Positions 16,567 through 25,795 of a stretch of DNA of 64,000 nt are shown here, piece after piece. The translations under genes were made by a program, and so were the position numbers. Source of the DNA: Oceanobacter mangrovi (lineage in GTDB: Bacteria > Pseudomonadota > Gammaproteobacteria > Pseudomonadales > Oceanobacteraceae); contig NZ_JAHXZR010000002.1 in NCBI RefSeq assembly GCF_019740315.1, forward strand, positions 126,001 to 190,000. Reading direction: 5' to 3'. The stretch's first letter is position 1, and the number at the start of each line of letters is the position of its first letter. The notes under the pieces are model-generated. The model searched no databases and was not told the DNA's origin. It saw only the letters and a list, made by a program, of their open reading frames with translations.

Positions 16567-16660
16567 TTTGAGAATCCCGGCGTAGCCATCAGGTGGCTGC
16601 TATCGTTAAACAGAATTTGCGGCTTGCAGTAAAAGCCCGGCGTTGTAGGTGAGGTGTCCT

Positions 16661-17779
16661 GTGAAATTTTTAGCGCGTTTGACTCGTGGCTGCTGTGCGG
16701 GGTTGCTGGCAGTCATGCTGCTGGCTCCGACCGTCGCGACCGCCGAGCGAATCAAGGACATCACCTCGATTGCCGGTGTGCGCAGCAACCAGCTGGTGGG
16801 CTACGGCCTGGTGGTGGGGTTGGATGGCACTGGCGACAAGGCTCCGTTCACCACTCAGACCTTCACCAATATGATGGCGCAGTTTGGTATCACGCTGCCG
16901 GAAGGCACCGACCCCAAGCTCAAGAACGTCGCTGCAGTGTCGGTCACGGCTGAATTGCCGCCGTTTGCCAAACCCGGCCAGCGGGTTGACGTTACTGTAT
17001 CCTCGTTAGGTAACGCCAAGAGTCTGCGTGGTGGTCTGTTGCTGTTTACCCCGTTGCGTGGTGCCGATGGCAACACCTACGCCGTTGCTCAAGGTAACCT
17101 GGTCGTCGGCGGCCTGGGGGTTGATGGCAACGACGGCTCACGAATTACCATCAACGTCCCGAGCGTTGGTCGTATCCCTAACGGTGGTTCAGTCGAGCAG
17201 GCGGTGCCAAATAACTTTGCCCGTGGCGACAGTCTGGTGTTCAACCTTGACCAGCCAGATTTCACCACTGCTCGCGCCATGGTCGAAAAAATCAACGACC
17301 TGCTGGGCCCGGGTACTGCCGAAGCGCTCGATGCCACCTCTATTCGTGTCAGCGCCCCGCGCGATACCAGCCAGCGCGTGGCTTACCTGTCGATTATTGA
17401 AAACCTCGAAATCAAGACTGGCGATGATCGCGCCAAGGTCGTGATTAACTCCCGCACCGGCACTATTGTGATGGGCCAGCACGTGCGCATCGACCCGGTG
17501 GCGGTGACCCACGGCAGCATGACGGTGACCGTAAAAGAAGATTTTCAGGTGTCCCAGCCTAATCCACTCGCTGATGGGGCGACAGTGGTGGTGCCGCAAA
17601 CCGACATCACGATAGATAACGGCGGCGAGAGCCGGATGTTCAAATTTGGCCCGGGTGTCACCCTCGACGACATCATCAAGGCTGTAAATGAAATTGGTGC
17701 CGCCCCCGGTGACCTGATGGCGATTCTGGAAGCCATGAAACAGGCGGGTGCCCTCAAGGCAGAGTTGATTGTGATATGA
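16661..17779 (+). CDS. flgI: Flagellar P-ring protein FlgI
   Basis: A 372-residue periplasmic ring protein with a Sec signal peptide ([20 protein letters not shown], then APTVATA) and the family start of the mature chain, [20 protein letters not shown]. Further signatures are [20 protein letters not shown] and the C-terminal [21 protein letters not shown] chose GTG 16661 because GAGGTG lies just upstream and the signal peptide starts there. Its TGA overlaps the ATG of the next gene (ATGA). Confidence 0.96.
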   Translation: MKFLARLTRGCCAGLLAVMLLAPTVATAERIKDITSIAGVRSNQLVGYGLVVGLDGTGDKAPFTTQTFTNMMAQFGITLPEGTDPKLKNVAAVSVTAELPPFAKPGQRVDVTVSSLGNAKSLRGGLLLFTPLRGADGNTYAVAQGNLVVGGLGVDGNDGSRITINVPSVGRIPNGGSVEQAVPNNFARGDSLVFNLDQPDFTTARAMVEKINDLLGPGTAEALDATSIRVSAPRDTSQRVAYLSIIENLEIKTGDDRAKVVINSRTGTIVMGQHVRIDPVAVTHGSMTVTVKEDFQVSQPNPLADGATVVVPQTDITIDNGGESRMFKFGPGVTLDDIIKAVNEIGAAPGDLMAILEAMKQAGALKAELIVI

Positions 17780-18111
17780 CCGATGCAAACAAGCCGACTA
17801 TTCGGCAGCAGATGGATGAAGACTTTCAGGCGATTCGGGCGTTGTCGCTGGAGCTGCAATCACTGATTCGGCAGGGCGTACGCAAGGACATCGACGACAA
17901 GCTGCAACAGCGTGACCAGATGCTGCGCGACTGGTTCGGCCGGGTGTCCGAACTGATCACCATCACCCAGGAACAGGAAGCCTTTCTGCAACAAATGCTG
18001 GTGGAAGAACGGCAGCTGGTGAACCTGCTGGAGCAGGAGCAAAAGGATCTCGCAGGCCAGAAGAAAAAGCACAAAAACGTCAAACATTACCGCTCGATGG
18101 GTGGGCACTAG
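17776..18111 (+). CDS. Small helical flagellar-cluster protein, FliT/FlgN-chaperone-like
   Basis: A 111-residue, almost entirely helical charged protein (for example [20 protein letters not shown] and [20 protein letters not shown]) ending in a basic tail ([14 protein letters not shown]). It overlaps flgI by 4 bases and stands where flgJ normally follows. Size, helicity and location suggest an export chaperone of the FliT/FlgN kind, but I see no specific signature, so this is inference. FlgK and FlgL, the usual FlgN clients, are encoded 12 kb downstream in the same direction. Confidence 0.6.
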   Translation: MTDANKPTIRQQMDEDFQAIRALSLELQSLIRQGVRKDIDDKLQQRDQMLRDWFGRVSELITITQEQEAFLQQMLVEERQLVNLLEQEQKDLAGQKKKHKNVKHYRSMGGH

Positions 18112-18126
18112 AATCACCCGTTGCCA

Positions 18127-18362
18127 TTTTCCGGGCCTGCCCCGGAATCCAGGCGGCGTGAATACTGCTGAGCTGCATGGATCCTGAATCGCTGCGCGTT
18201 CAGGATGACGGTCATTCGTCATTCCGGGCTTGCCCCGGAATCCATGCATCGTTGAATACTGCTGAGCGGTATGGGTACTGAATATCCGTCATTCCGGGCT
18301 TGCCCCGGAATCCATGCGGCGTTGAATACTGCTAAGCGGTATGGATCCTGAATCACTGCTCG
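18127..18362. repeat. Three tandem REP-like units
   Basis: The palindrome-containing motif CATTCCGGGCTTGCCCCGG, followed by AATCCA, occurs at about 18220 and 18290, and a variant (TTTCCGGGCCTGCCCCGG) at 18127. The last two belong to units of about 72 bases that also share GTTGAATACTGCT and AGCGGTATGG. The array begins the accessory insertion between the flgFGHI block and flgJ. A related CTGAACTTGCTTCAGG element lies near 34728-34743 after flgL. Confidence 0.85.
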
Positions 18363-18482
18363 ATCAGGGCAACATAGCCATCCTTCCATTCCACCCCCAT
18401 AAAACCCTCCCAAAGAATGCTGGTTTCCAAACACCAGGCTGGTAGCTTGATCGCTGATACCAACCACACTGGAGACCAGCAC

Positions 18483-18860
18483 ATGTCAGAACAAGATAAA
18501 ATTAACGGCCTGCAGGTTCGTACCGAAGTGATGGGCGAAGCCTTCGTTCAGAAAGCCCAGGACAACACCATCCCACTCACAGAACCGCTACAGCAGTGGA
18601 TTAACGAACACGCCTGGGGCTCCACCTGGCAACGTGACGACCTGCCGCGCAACGTCCGCTCGCTGGTCACCATTGCCATGCTCACCGCACTGCGCAGCCC
18701 AACCGAACTCAAGGGGCATATTCGTGGCGCGCTCAATAACGGCTGTACGCCAGCGGAAATTCGGGCGGTGCTGTTACACAGTTTGCCGTACTGTGGTGCT
18801 CCCGCTGCACAGGAAGCTTTCCGCGCCGCAGCCGAGATTATTGGTGACGCCGAGTTCTGA
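18483..18860 (+). CDS. Carboxymuconolactone decarboxylase-like (AhpD-fold) protein
   Basis: A 125-residue protein matching the gamma-carboxymuconolactone decarboxylase family: NVRSLVTIAMLTALRSPTEL near residues 58-77, then HIRGALNNGCTPAEIRAVLL, then HSLPYCGAPAAQEAFRAAAE. There is no CxxC peroxidatic pair, so it is a CMD-type rather than an AhpD-type member. Its substrate is unknown; there is no protocatechuate pathway nearby. ATG 18483 is preceded by GGAG, and there is no operon partner. It sits alone between repeats, as a typical single-gene insert. Confidence 0.88.
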   Translation: MSEQDKINGLQVRTEVMGEAFVQKAQDNTIPLTEPLQQWINEHAWGSTWQRDDLPRNVRSLVTIAMLTALRSPTELKGHIRGALNNGCTPAEIRAVLLHSLPYCGAPAAQEAFRAAAEIIGDAEF

Positions 18861-19424
18861 TGCTCGCACCAGTGTCCAGGCATATCTGGACCTTACAATA
18901 GGATGAAAATGTCTATTTGCGTAGGGGCAGGACATGTCCTGCCTTTGCATGAGAAAAGTGCATTCATCAGATTACGAAACGATGGAGTAAACAGTGCTAT
19001 TAATTGCGTAGTGGCCGATTGTATTTTTTGAAAACAGGCACTCGGAAATATATTTTTAATCGGGCCTTTAAATACGCATTAAAAGACGATTTCCAATTAT
19101 ATAAATAAGCCTGATCCGATGCTTTTTCCTGATAAGCGATGCTATCCATTTCGTCTGGTAGCGTCTGAATGTCAGTGAAACCGGGCTTCTCAGTCTTGAT
19201 GCGATATTTGTCAATTTGAGAAAGTCATCACTCTATTGGCATTGACGCGGCTTGTCCAAACGTCCAAAAATCGTGCGTCGATTTTGTGTGATTATCGAAA
19301 AACTGATTTTGAGATAAGCATCATAAATATACGAATACTTTCAGGATATGGACGTCAAAATGAGAAGCAGGTCTTTGAATAACCCGGAAAGCAGCGTTAT
19401 TGCGAATACGGGAGTGGCTGACCA
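18861..19424. other. Intergenic stretch with two palindromes and a possible leader peptide
   Basis: GTCCAGGCATATCTGGAC (18874-18891, followed by CTTAC) and GTAGGGGCAGGACATGTCCTGCC (from 18921; 23 bases in two halves GTAGGGGCAGGACA and TGTCCTGCC) are further members of the palindrome family. After AT-rich sequence without recognisable genes, a 27-codon frame starting near 19348 (MDVKMRSRSL) ends in ATGA overlapping the toxin start. It could be a leader peptide or the tail of a lost gene. Confidence 0.5.
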
Positions 19425-21221
19425 ATGAGTGCCACTTCGATCGCTTTGGCCCATCCATCGTTACTGGGTTATCAAATTGGCGAAGACTACTGGATCTTTG
19501 CTGCATCCGACTTCCAGATGTCGACATTTCTATTGTTCAAGCGCCAGGGTTTTGCTGGCGACCCCGCTATTTTCAGCTTTTCAACGGAACTTGACGGGTT
19601 ACTGGAAGAGCTGGATGACGGCCAGATTCTTGATCTTTATCGGCTCTCCGGAAGAAAAGAAGAAAGCCATTGGATCTTTGGGTCCACCAAGAATGATCTG
19701 AGGGATCTGATCATGTCTGGTGGATTGCGTGCATTCAGACTGGATGAAAAAGATGCACGACGCATGGCAAATATTAATGACACGATATACAGCGTCGCGA
19801 CGGGCTATGAGATTAATGAATACTCACCAATCAACGCGCTCAGGCTAAAGCTGGCAGTTTCGTTTGCGAAAGATCTGGAGGATTTCTGGATCGGTAAGGA
19901 TAAGGCTGACAGGCTGCATTGGGACAGGAATGCAATCCACCGAGAGCTGGTCGAAGCCGTTGATACTGGCGCTGAAGTTGTTGATTACGCCTACGATACG
20001 ATCGTCGGATTTCTTGAACTATTGGTATTTGTGGTTGAAGTAACCGGTGAAGTTATGATTGCACGAGCCGAAATAAAGCGGCTCGCCCAACGTGCTTTTG
20101 CTAACTATATCTCGGGAAACAAAGAGGCAGCTCAAAAAGATCTGGAAGCCATTGGTATCAAGGTTGGTGGGTGGTTACAAAGTGTAGAAGCGCTGACAGC
20201 AAAAATACAACAAGGATTAGACCTCTTTAATCTGGTCACGAACGATCCTCTGACCCGTCAGCTCCTGATCGACTACTTTGATGCGCGTTACGAGAGTTTG
20301 CCGTTCCGTGACAGTCGAACAGTTCCCACCCGATTTGCTCTTGAAGTTGGTGTTGAGGTTTTGCTTGCGTTTGCGAGTGGCGGCGGCAGTGCCTTGGCAA
20401 AGATTTCTGCCAAAGCCGGCAGGGCCTTTTCTGCTGGAGCCGCAAAGGCTGCGAAGCTTTCCCGAATCGGTCCTTTTACGCTTGAAATGATTGACCTTAT
20501 GTGCGACATGGCGAGGTTGATGCGCAAGGCCGAGATGAAAGAAGTCGAAGCTCCTGAGGTTGTGCGGGTATATCCTGAAACGAAGAAGGTAAAACAAGAA
20601 ATTGAAGAGCCTCGAAGCTTACTAAGTAAGCCTCGCAATCTAAACAATGCCGCAGTGAGACAAGCATTGTTGGCGAAATACGGTGTTGTTGTTGGTCGTT
20701 ATAAAGACCTCCAAAAAATTAGTAAACCAGGATTTCAACGAGAGCATTTTCTACCGCACTCAAATTTTATGGAGCGTTCGTTAGATACAAAGTCAGGTGA
20801 ACGGCGCTCGCAGGTGCCAATTCGAAGTGAGTTTGGCGAATATACTGAAGGAGATGCTTATACCTACTTTGTTTATGATGACCAGAGCAAGGGGACAGAA
20901 CACCGGTATATTACAGATATTGAGAAGCAGTATGCACAATCTTTGAGCGATAACAGAGAGTATGCAACCGTTACTCAGTGGCTAGATCACATGGAATCTG
21001 GCACAGCTCAGATGTTTTCAGATATGAACGTTGAGATTGCTGAGGGTGTTACTGGAGCTCGGATTCCAGTGGACGATGCAGCGGATGTTGCCAAGGCGAT
21101 ACGAATAGAGTACGAGAACCAGTTGGACGTATTAGGTGTAGATAAGAATGCCCAGATGTCGAATTTGGTTGGTGGTGGAGATGTTCCGTCAGCTAGAAGT
21201 AGAGACAGTGTTGAGTTCTAA
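19425..21221 (+). CDS. Polymorphic toxin-like protein with glycine-rich hydrophobic middle and possible HNH-type C-terminal domain
   Basis: A 598-residue protein I do not recognise as a whole. The N-terminal part (to about 300) is globular and helical. Residues about 305-345 form a Gly/Ala-rich hydrophobic segment (VEVLLAFASGGGSALAKISA) like those of type VI secretion effectors. The C-terminal 150 residues look like a separate toxin domain: a basic linker (ETKKVKQEIEEPRSLLSKPR), then REHFLPHSNFMERS near 439-452 and later TEHRYITDIEKQYAQ. A REH...H pattern of this kind fits HNH/Endo VII-type nucleases (EHHH class), with low certainty. It is followed 9 bases later by a putative immunity gene. 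Start ATG 19425 has GGGAG upstream. Confidence 0.65.
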   Translation: MSATSIALAHPSLLGYQIGEDYWIFAASDFQMSTFLLFKRQGFAGDPAIFSFSTELDGLLEELDDGQILDLYRLSGRKEESHWIFGSTKNDLRDLIMSGGLRAFRLDEKDARRMANINDTIYSVATGYEINEYSPINALRLKLAVSFAKDLEDFWIGKDKADRLHWDRNAIHRELVEAVDTGAEVVDYAYDTIVGFLELLVFVVEVTGEVMIARAEIKRLAQRAFANYISGNKEAAQKDLEAIGIKVGGWLQSVEALTAKIQQGLDLFNLVTNDPLTRQLLIDYFDARYESLPFRDSRTVPTRFALEVGVEVLLAFASGGGSALAKISAKAGRAFSAGAAKAAKLSRIGPFTLEMIDLMCDMARLMRKAEMKEVEAPEVVRVYPETKKVKQEIEEPRSLLSKPRNLNNAAVRQALLAKYGVVVGRYKDLQKISKPGFQREHFLPHSNFMERSLDTKSGERRSQVPIRSEFGEYTEGDAYTYFVYDDQSKGTEHRYITDIEKQYAQSLSDNREYATVTQWLDHMESGTAQMFSDMNVEIAEGVTGARIPVDDAADVAKAIRIEYENQLDVLGVDKNAQMSNLVGGGDVPSARSRDSVEF

Positions 21222-21230
21222 GGAGAATGT

Positions 21231-22157
21231 ATGTCAGAGAAAGAATATGAGATTGAGCATGTTATCGATGCTGCTCGGAACTCTAACGGTAGTTATGCCC
21301 TGTATACAGAGTATAACGAGTCGGATCCATTATCTGCAGTTGGACAATTGGCTATGTATGGACCAGACGGAGGTAGTCAGATATTAGGGGTTAATTGTCA
21401 ATTAAATGCATTTTGGTTGTCTCCTTCTGGCGCTGTATGGGTAGTGGATGATCATGGAGATGTATATTCGACGGCTGAAATTAAATTTTCAGAGCCTCAT
21501 TTTAAACATCTAAAATATAATGATAATGGGGTGGGTTGGAAAATAACTAAAATATTTTGGGGGCAGCTCAATGGTATTTGGGGTTCATCTGATGATGATG
21601 TTTGGGCAACCTCATTTAATGGTGAAATATTTCATTGGAATGGTCTTGAATGGACTGAAAGTTTTCTTTTTGAAGCACCAAATTCAATAGATGGAAGTGC
21701 GTCTAATGATGTTTATGTGGTTGGATATCATGGAAATATATACTATTGGAATGGTATTGAATGGTCAAAAGTAATCCTGCCCAACGATATTGAACCTGAT
21801 GAAGCTTTCACCGATGTGTGTGTTGTTGATGAAAATGTTGTGTATATCACTGGCAGAAATGGTAGGTTATTGAAAGGTAATGCTATAGATGGATTTGAAG
21901 ATGTAGGCGTGTCTGGATATTCATGGTACGGGGTTGGTAATATTGACCAGAGGGTTTTTTTGGCTGGCGGTCCTAAGGGTATTTTTGAATATGTTGATGG
22001 GACGTTCATATGCTTAAAAGATAAGGGTAATCCTGTTGGTGTATTCAGTTCGGGAGGATCTGTTTTTTTTATTCCAGCAGAACAACAGCCTAGGGCGTGG
22101 TATGTTGAATATAATCCAACCGATCCTAAACCATGGGTTAGACATAACACCGTTTGA
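21231..22157 (+). CDS. Beta-propeller-like protein, probable immunity protein of the preceding toxin
   Basis: A 308-residue protein built of repeated short beta motifs: GIWGSSDDDVWATSFNGEIF followed by HWNG, then SIDGSASNDVYVVGYHGNIY followed by YWNG, then VYITGRNGRLLKG. Such W/G-rich repeats suggest a beta-propeller with about 5-6 blades. No signal peptide. It starts at ATG 21231 after AAGGAG and is strongly AT-rich, as immunity genes of polymorphic toxins often are. Immunity function is inferred only from its place directly after the toxin. Its stop is followed at once by an RHS fragment in the same frame. Confidence 0.6.
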   Translation: MSEKEYEIEHVIDAARNSNGSYALYTEYNESDPLSAVGQLAMYGPDGGSQILGVNCQLNAFWLSPSGAVWVVDDHGDVYSTAEIKFSEPHFKHLKYNDNGVGWKITKIFWGQLNGIWGSSDDDVWATSFNGEIFHWNGLEWTESFLFEAPNSIDGSASNDVYVVGYHGNIYYWNGIEWSKVILPNDIEPDEAFTDVCVVDENVVYITGRNGRLLKGNAIDGFEDVGVSGYSWYGVGNIDQRVFLAGGPKGIFEYVDGTFICLKDKGNPVGVFSSGGSVFFIPAEQQPRAWYVEYNPTDPKPWVRHNTV

Positions 22158-24437
22158 TTTCAGATTCGAAACGGAAGTCAGGCATCGTATCAGTACAGTG
22201 CGCTGGGGCACCTGGCCCAGTTCACCGATCACACCGGCAGGACCACCCAATACCAGTACGACAAACTTTCTCAGGTTATCAGGCGAGTCGACGCCAGCGG
22301 CCAGGCGTTCGACTATCACTATGATGCCGAACGCAACCTGATTGGCCTCACCAACGAAAACGGCGAGCAGTACCAGCTTAAATACGACGGCAATGAGCGT
22401 CTGATCGAAGAGATCGGCTTTGACGGCCGGGTACAGCGTTACCAATACAGCGCAGCAGGCTATCTCGCCAGTAGTGAAGAATATCGCACCGATAATGGCC
22501 TTGTGCGCCCGCTTAACCGCATTCGTTATCGCCGCGACGCCGCTGGCAAATTGCTGTCGCAGCTGCAGGAGCTGGATCAGGGCCAACCCGTTCACCAGTA
22601 CCTTGCCAACTACCGTTATGACCCGGCTGGACGGCTGTTACAAGCCAACAACCAACACCGCGAACTGAGCTGGCAATACAACCCCGCCGGTCAGGTCATC
22701 AAGGCGCTGCAGGACCAGCATGAACTGCTGCATAGCCACAATACCCTTGGTCAGCGCATCCGCACCCAACTGCCCACCGGCGACCAGATTCATTATGGCT
22801 ACAACAGCGCCGGGCAAGCCGAAGCCATTCACTGGAATGACCGGCTGATTAGTGGCTTTATTCACGACGAATCCGGCGGCGAACAGGCGCGACTGTTTGG
22901 TAATGGTCTGTCGCAACAAAGCAGTTTCGACCCGCAAGGCCGACTGCAAGCCCAGACCTTGCGTAATCACCAAAACACCGTCATTAACGAACGCAAGTAC
23001 CAGTACAACGCCACTGGCCAGATCAGCCAGATCGACGACCAACTGCGTGGCAGCACCCAATACCGTTACGACAACATCGAACGGCTGATACAGGTCACCG
23101 GCCCGCAGCCCGAGCAATTTGTACACGACCCGGCCGGTAACCTGCTGGGCTCCCCAGAAGACGTCGATACCGCAGCGGCAGGATCAGATACCAAAACCCC
23201 ACAGGTTAGCGGCAACCGCCTCAATTTCCAGGGTGACCGTCACTATGCGTACGACGCTCAGGGCAACCGCATCGAACAACGTCGTGGTAAAGACGGCAAA
23301 CAAGTCACCTGCTACCAGTACGACCATCAGAACCGTTTAATCGGAATCGAGCAGAAAAACGGCAGCAAACCGGATAGCGAAAAACAGCGTACCGAATACC
23401 AATACGACGCCCTGGGTCGCCGTATTCGTAAGATTCACAAAGACGCCAACCAACAAACCATTGGCGGTACAGAATTCTACTGGAATGACGACGTCCTGCT
23501 GACCGAGCAGGCGTTAGTAACAAGCTTTGAAGTCTCAAACGACAGCGAAGAACAAGCCGAACAACAGCCAAACCGCCACTACGTCTTTGAACCCAACAGC
23601 TTCAAACCACTGGCGTTTGTGCAGCATGAACAACTACATTACTACCATCTGGATCACTTGGGCACGCCACAGGAAATCACCAACGCCAGCGGTGAATTGG
23701 TCTGGACCGCCCAATACAAAGCCTATGGCTCATTAGTGCTGGCACCCATCCGGCAGGTCGAAAACAACCTCAGATTTCAGGGACAATATTTCGACGAAGA
23801 AAGCGGCTTGCACTACAACCGCTTCCGTTATTACGATCCGGAGTGCGGCCGCTTTATCAACCAGGACCCGATTGGGCTGCTGGGTGGTAATAACAACTAT
23901 CTGTATGTGCCGAACCCAGTGGGGTGGGTTGATCCGTGGGGGTTGAGCGCTAAAAATGACTGTGACAAAAGACGACGGAGAAGAGCAAATAGAGAATCTT
24001 TGACTGTCATCAATGGAAAGGAGGTGAGAGGGTTCCGAAATGCTGGGGAATTGTTAGAGCGTGCAGGTTATTTAAAGAATCGGCTGGCTGAGCTGGGCAT
24101 TGACGATGTTCAGATTGGCATTCGTGGAAGTTCAGTATCAGGTCGTTCATCGAAGGGAGGCAGTTACAGAGTAGAGCGAGGCGAGTTAAAAGCCAGTGAT
24201 GTTGACTTCTTTTTCACTAGTGAGAAATTAGAACGAAAATACTCCGATTACTTTACCGGTGATGGCCGTTTAAAGCCTGATGTTATGGGTGGCATCAACC
24301 CTGAACTTCAGGAGATATTAGACGAATTCAGTGATTTGACAAGCAGTCAAATTGGTCGGAAGGCTGACGCGGTATTGCTGAAGAAATCTGTTTTAGCTGA
24401 TGAAAACCCTGAAAGCTTTGTTATTGTTAGGGAGTGA
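22158..24437 (+). pseudogene. Headless RHS fragment ending in a nucleotidyltransferase-like toxin tip
   Basis: The frame is open from the stop of the previous gene and encodes RHS/YD repeats (for example YRYDNIERLIQVTGPQPE, then the core end EESGLHYNRFRYYDPECGRF followed by INQDPIGLLGG). No RHS start region (PAAR, N-terminal shell) and no ribosome site are present, so this is a displaced 3' part of an rhs gene. After the conserved junction VGWVDPWGL near 23946, about 163 residues of unrelated tip follow. It contains GIRGSSVSG and, 20-odd residues on, ASDVDFFFTS, a GS...DxD pattern like polymerase-beta-type nucleotidyltransferases. Whether the tip is still translated is unknown. The core is GC-rich, the tip is not. 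Confidence 0.8.
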
Positions 24438-24441
24438 TTTT

Positions 24442-25278
24442 ATGTATGAAAACTATCCGTTAGAAATTGAATCTTTGGTAGATGCGAAACTATATAGCTT
24501 GAGATTTCCACAGTCATTGGCTTCAGCTTCAATATTTAAGTTGATTTCTGTTGATGCTGAGATTGTCGATGATGTTGAAGTTCTAAATGAAGTTTTATAT
24601 TTGTATTTGAATCGATTTTTTGATTTTGGGAGAGGGAGGTGTTTTATATTCGATATTACTAGTGTCGGGGGTGAAGGAGTCTTGGATTTTGATCTGTTGT
24701 TAAAGCAACAAGTTTTGAGAAATCATCCATGCTATTTGATCTCTAGGCAGGATTTTTATATCAATGGCTGTGTGGTAATAAGAAGCCTCCTTGATGCGTT
24801 TGATGGTAGTATTTACCCTTGTCTTAAAAAATACACATCTGGAAAAAATATCAATAATGATTATTTGTTACGTAATATGGTGGAGTGTGAGCTTCCTAGT
24901 AGTCGGTTGGAATATAAAGTAGAAAAATGGGAGGTGGGAGTAGAGGGGGTTGGTGTTACGATTTCATTATTCGGTGAATATGGGCATGGTTCATCGGGTG
25001 CTGATGACGCTTTGGAAATAAAGTGGGCCTTGAGAGATGTCTGTGTGCTTAGCAAGCCTGATGCTATTATTGTTGATCTTTCTGGTTTTAAATATGATTG
25101 GGGGGATGATATAAATGTTTATCCGGATGCTTTCTTTGGGGAAGATAGCTTAATTAGATTTGTATTTTCAAACGATTGTATTTCTCTAGTAAACACGGTT
25201 CATAAATGTCATATTTCAAAAAATATTACTAGCGCTGCATTGGAATTAAAAGTCCAGAAAGAATGTCGCGGTAAATAG
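24442..25278 (+). CDS. Probable immunity protein for the nucleotidyltransferase-like tip
   Basis: A 278-residue soluble, acidic protein with no recognised family. ATG 24442 (MYENYPLEIESL) lies 4 bases after the RHS tip stop and has GGGAG upstream; the upstream in-frame codon inside the toxin has no ribosome site. The gene is markedly AT-rich compared with the RHS core. Position directly after an RHS tip is the standard place of the cognate immunity gene; this is the only evidence for the function. Confidence 0.6.
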   Translation: MYENYPLEIESLVDAKLYSLRFPQSLASASIFKLISVDAEIVDDVEVLNEVLYLYLNRFFDFGRGRCFIFDITSVGGEGVLDFDLLLKQQVLRNHPCYLISRQDFYINGCVVIRSLLDAFDGSIYPCLKKYTSGKNINNDYLLRNMVECELPSSRLEYKVEKWEVGVEGVGVTISLFGEYGHGSSGADDALEIKWALRDVCVLSKPDAIIVDLSGFKYDWGDDINVYPDAFFGEDSLIRFVFSNDCISLVNTVHKCHISKNITSAALELKVQKECRGK

Positions 25279-25534
25279 GCGGTAAATAAGACATCTACTG
25301 CTAGAGCGCCTCTGAAAAATGCCCAAACAGGACACCCACTTTAAGTGCAGTATCCTCGTGTTCACTGAAGAATGTGCTCTACTTTCAGCATTGCATCGTT
25401 GCTGTTGTTTTGGGGCTGGCTATACGGCTGCTTCAAGGCGGCTTTGAGTTGATATTCCGCTGCGGGGGCGAGTGTTAGCCTCAGATGTTGACCTGATAGA
25501 TCTGTTGATATGGCAGTGTCTGGAATAGAGTGAG

Positions 25535-25795
25535 CTAGCCAGCCAATAAGCGTTTTGCCTGGGTTATTCCGGTCGGCCGTTTATAGCCCAGTTGTTCGCA
25601 GGCTTGTCGAACGTTGGTTTCGTTGCCTACAAAGGTGCTGAAACAGCGCTCAAATTGTTGAGTCATGGTGAGCCATTGCTGGTCGTCCAGCCCGATGCGG
25701 CTCAGGATTGGTGAGAGGTTGTCATCAATCGCCCCGTGTTTGTTAGTGCGAAGGCAGAGCCGGTGGGACATACATCGATATCCCTGGCGACCGTC
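25535..25795 (-). pseudogene. C-terminal remnant of a REP-associated-type (Y1) transposase
   Basis: On the minus strand the frame reads LCLRTNKHGAIDDNLSPILS followed by RIGLDDQQWLTMTQQFERCF and ends KRLLAG. The sequence (R/K.DK.G.I...L.PIL.RLGL....W) resembles the tail that follows the catalytic HUH domain in IS200/REP-type transposases. The catalytic part is missing: near 25796 the sequence switches to the opposite-strand RHS core. It therefore marks an insertion or deletion boundary. 25279-25534 upstream of it holds no gene; CAGGACACCCAC at about 25328 resembles motifs often seen beside such elements. Confidence 0.5.
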
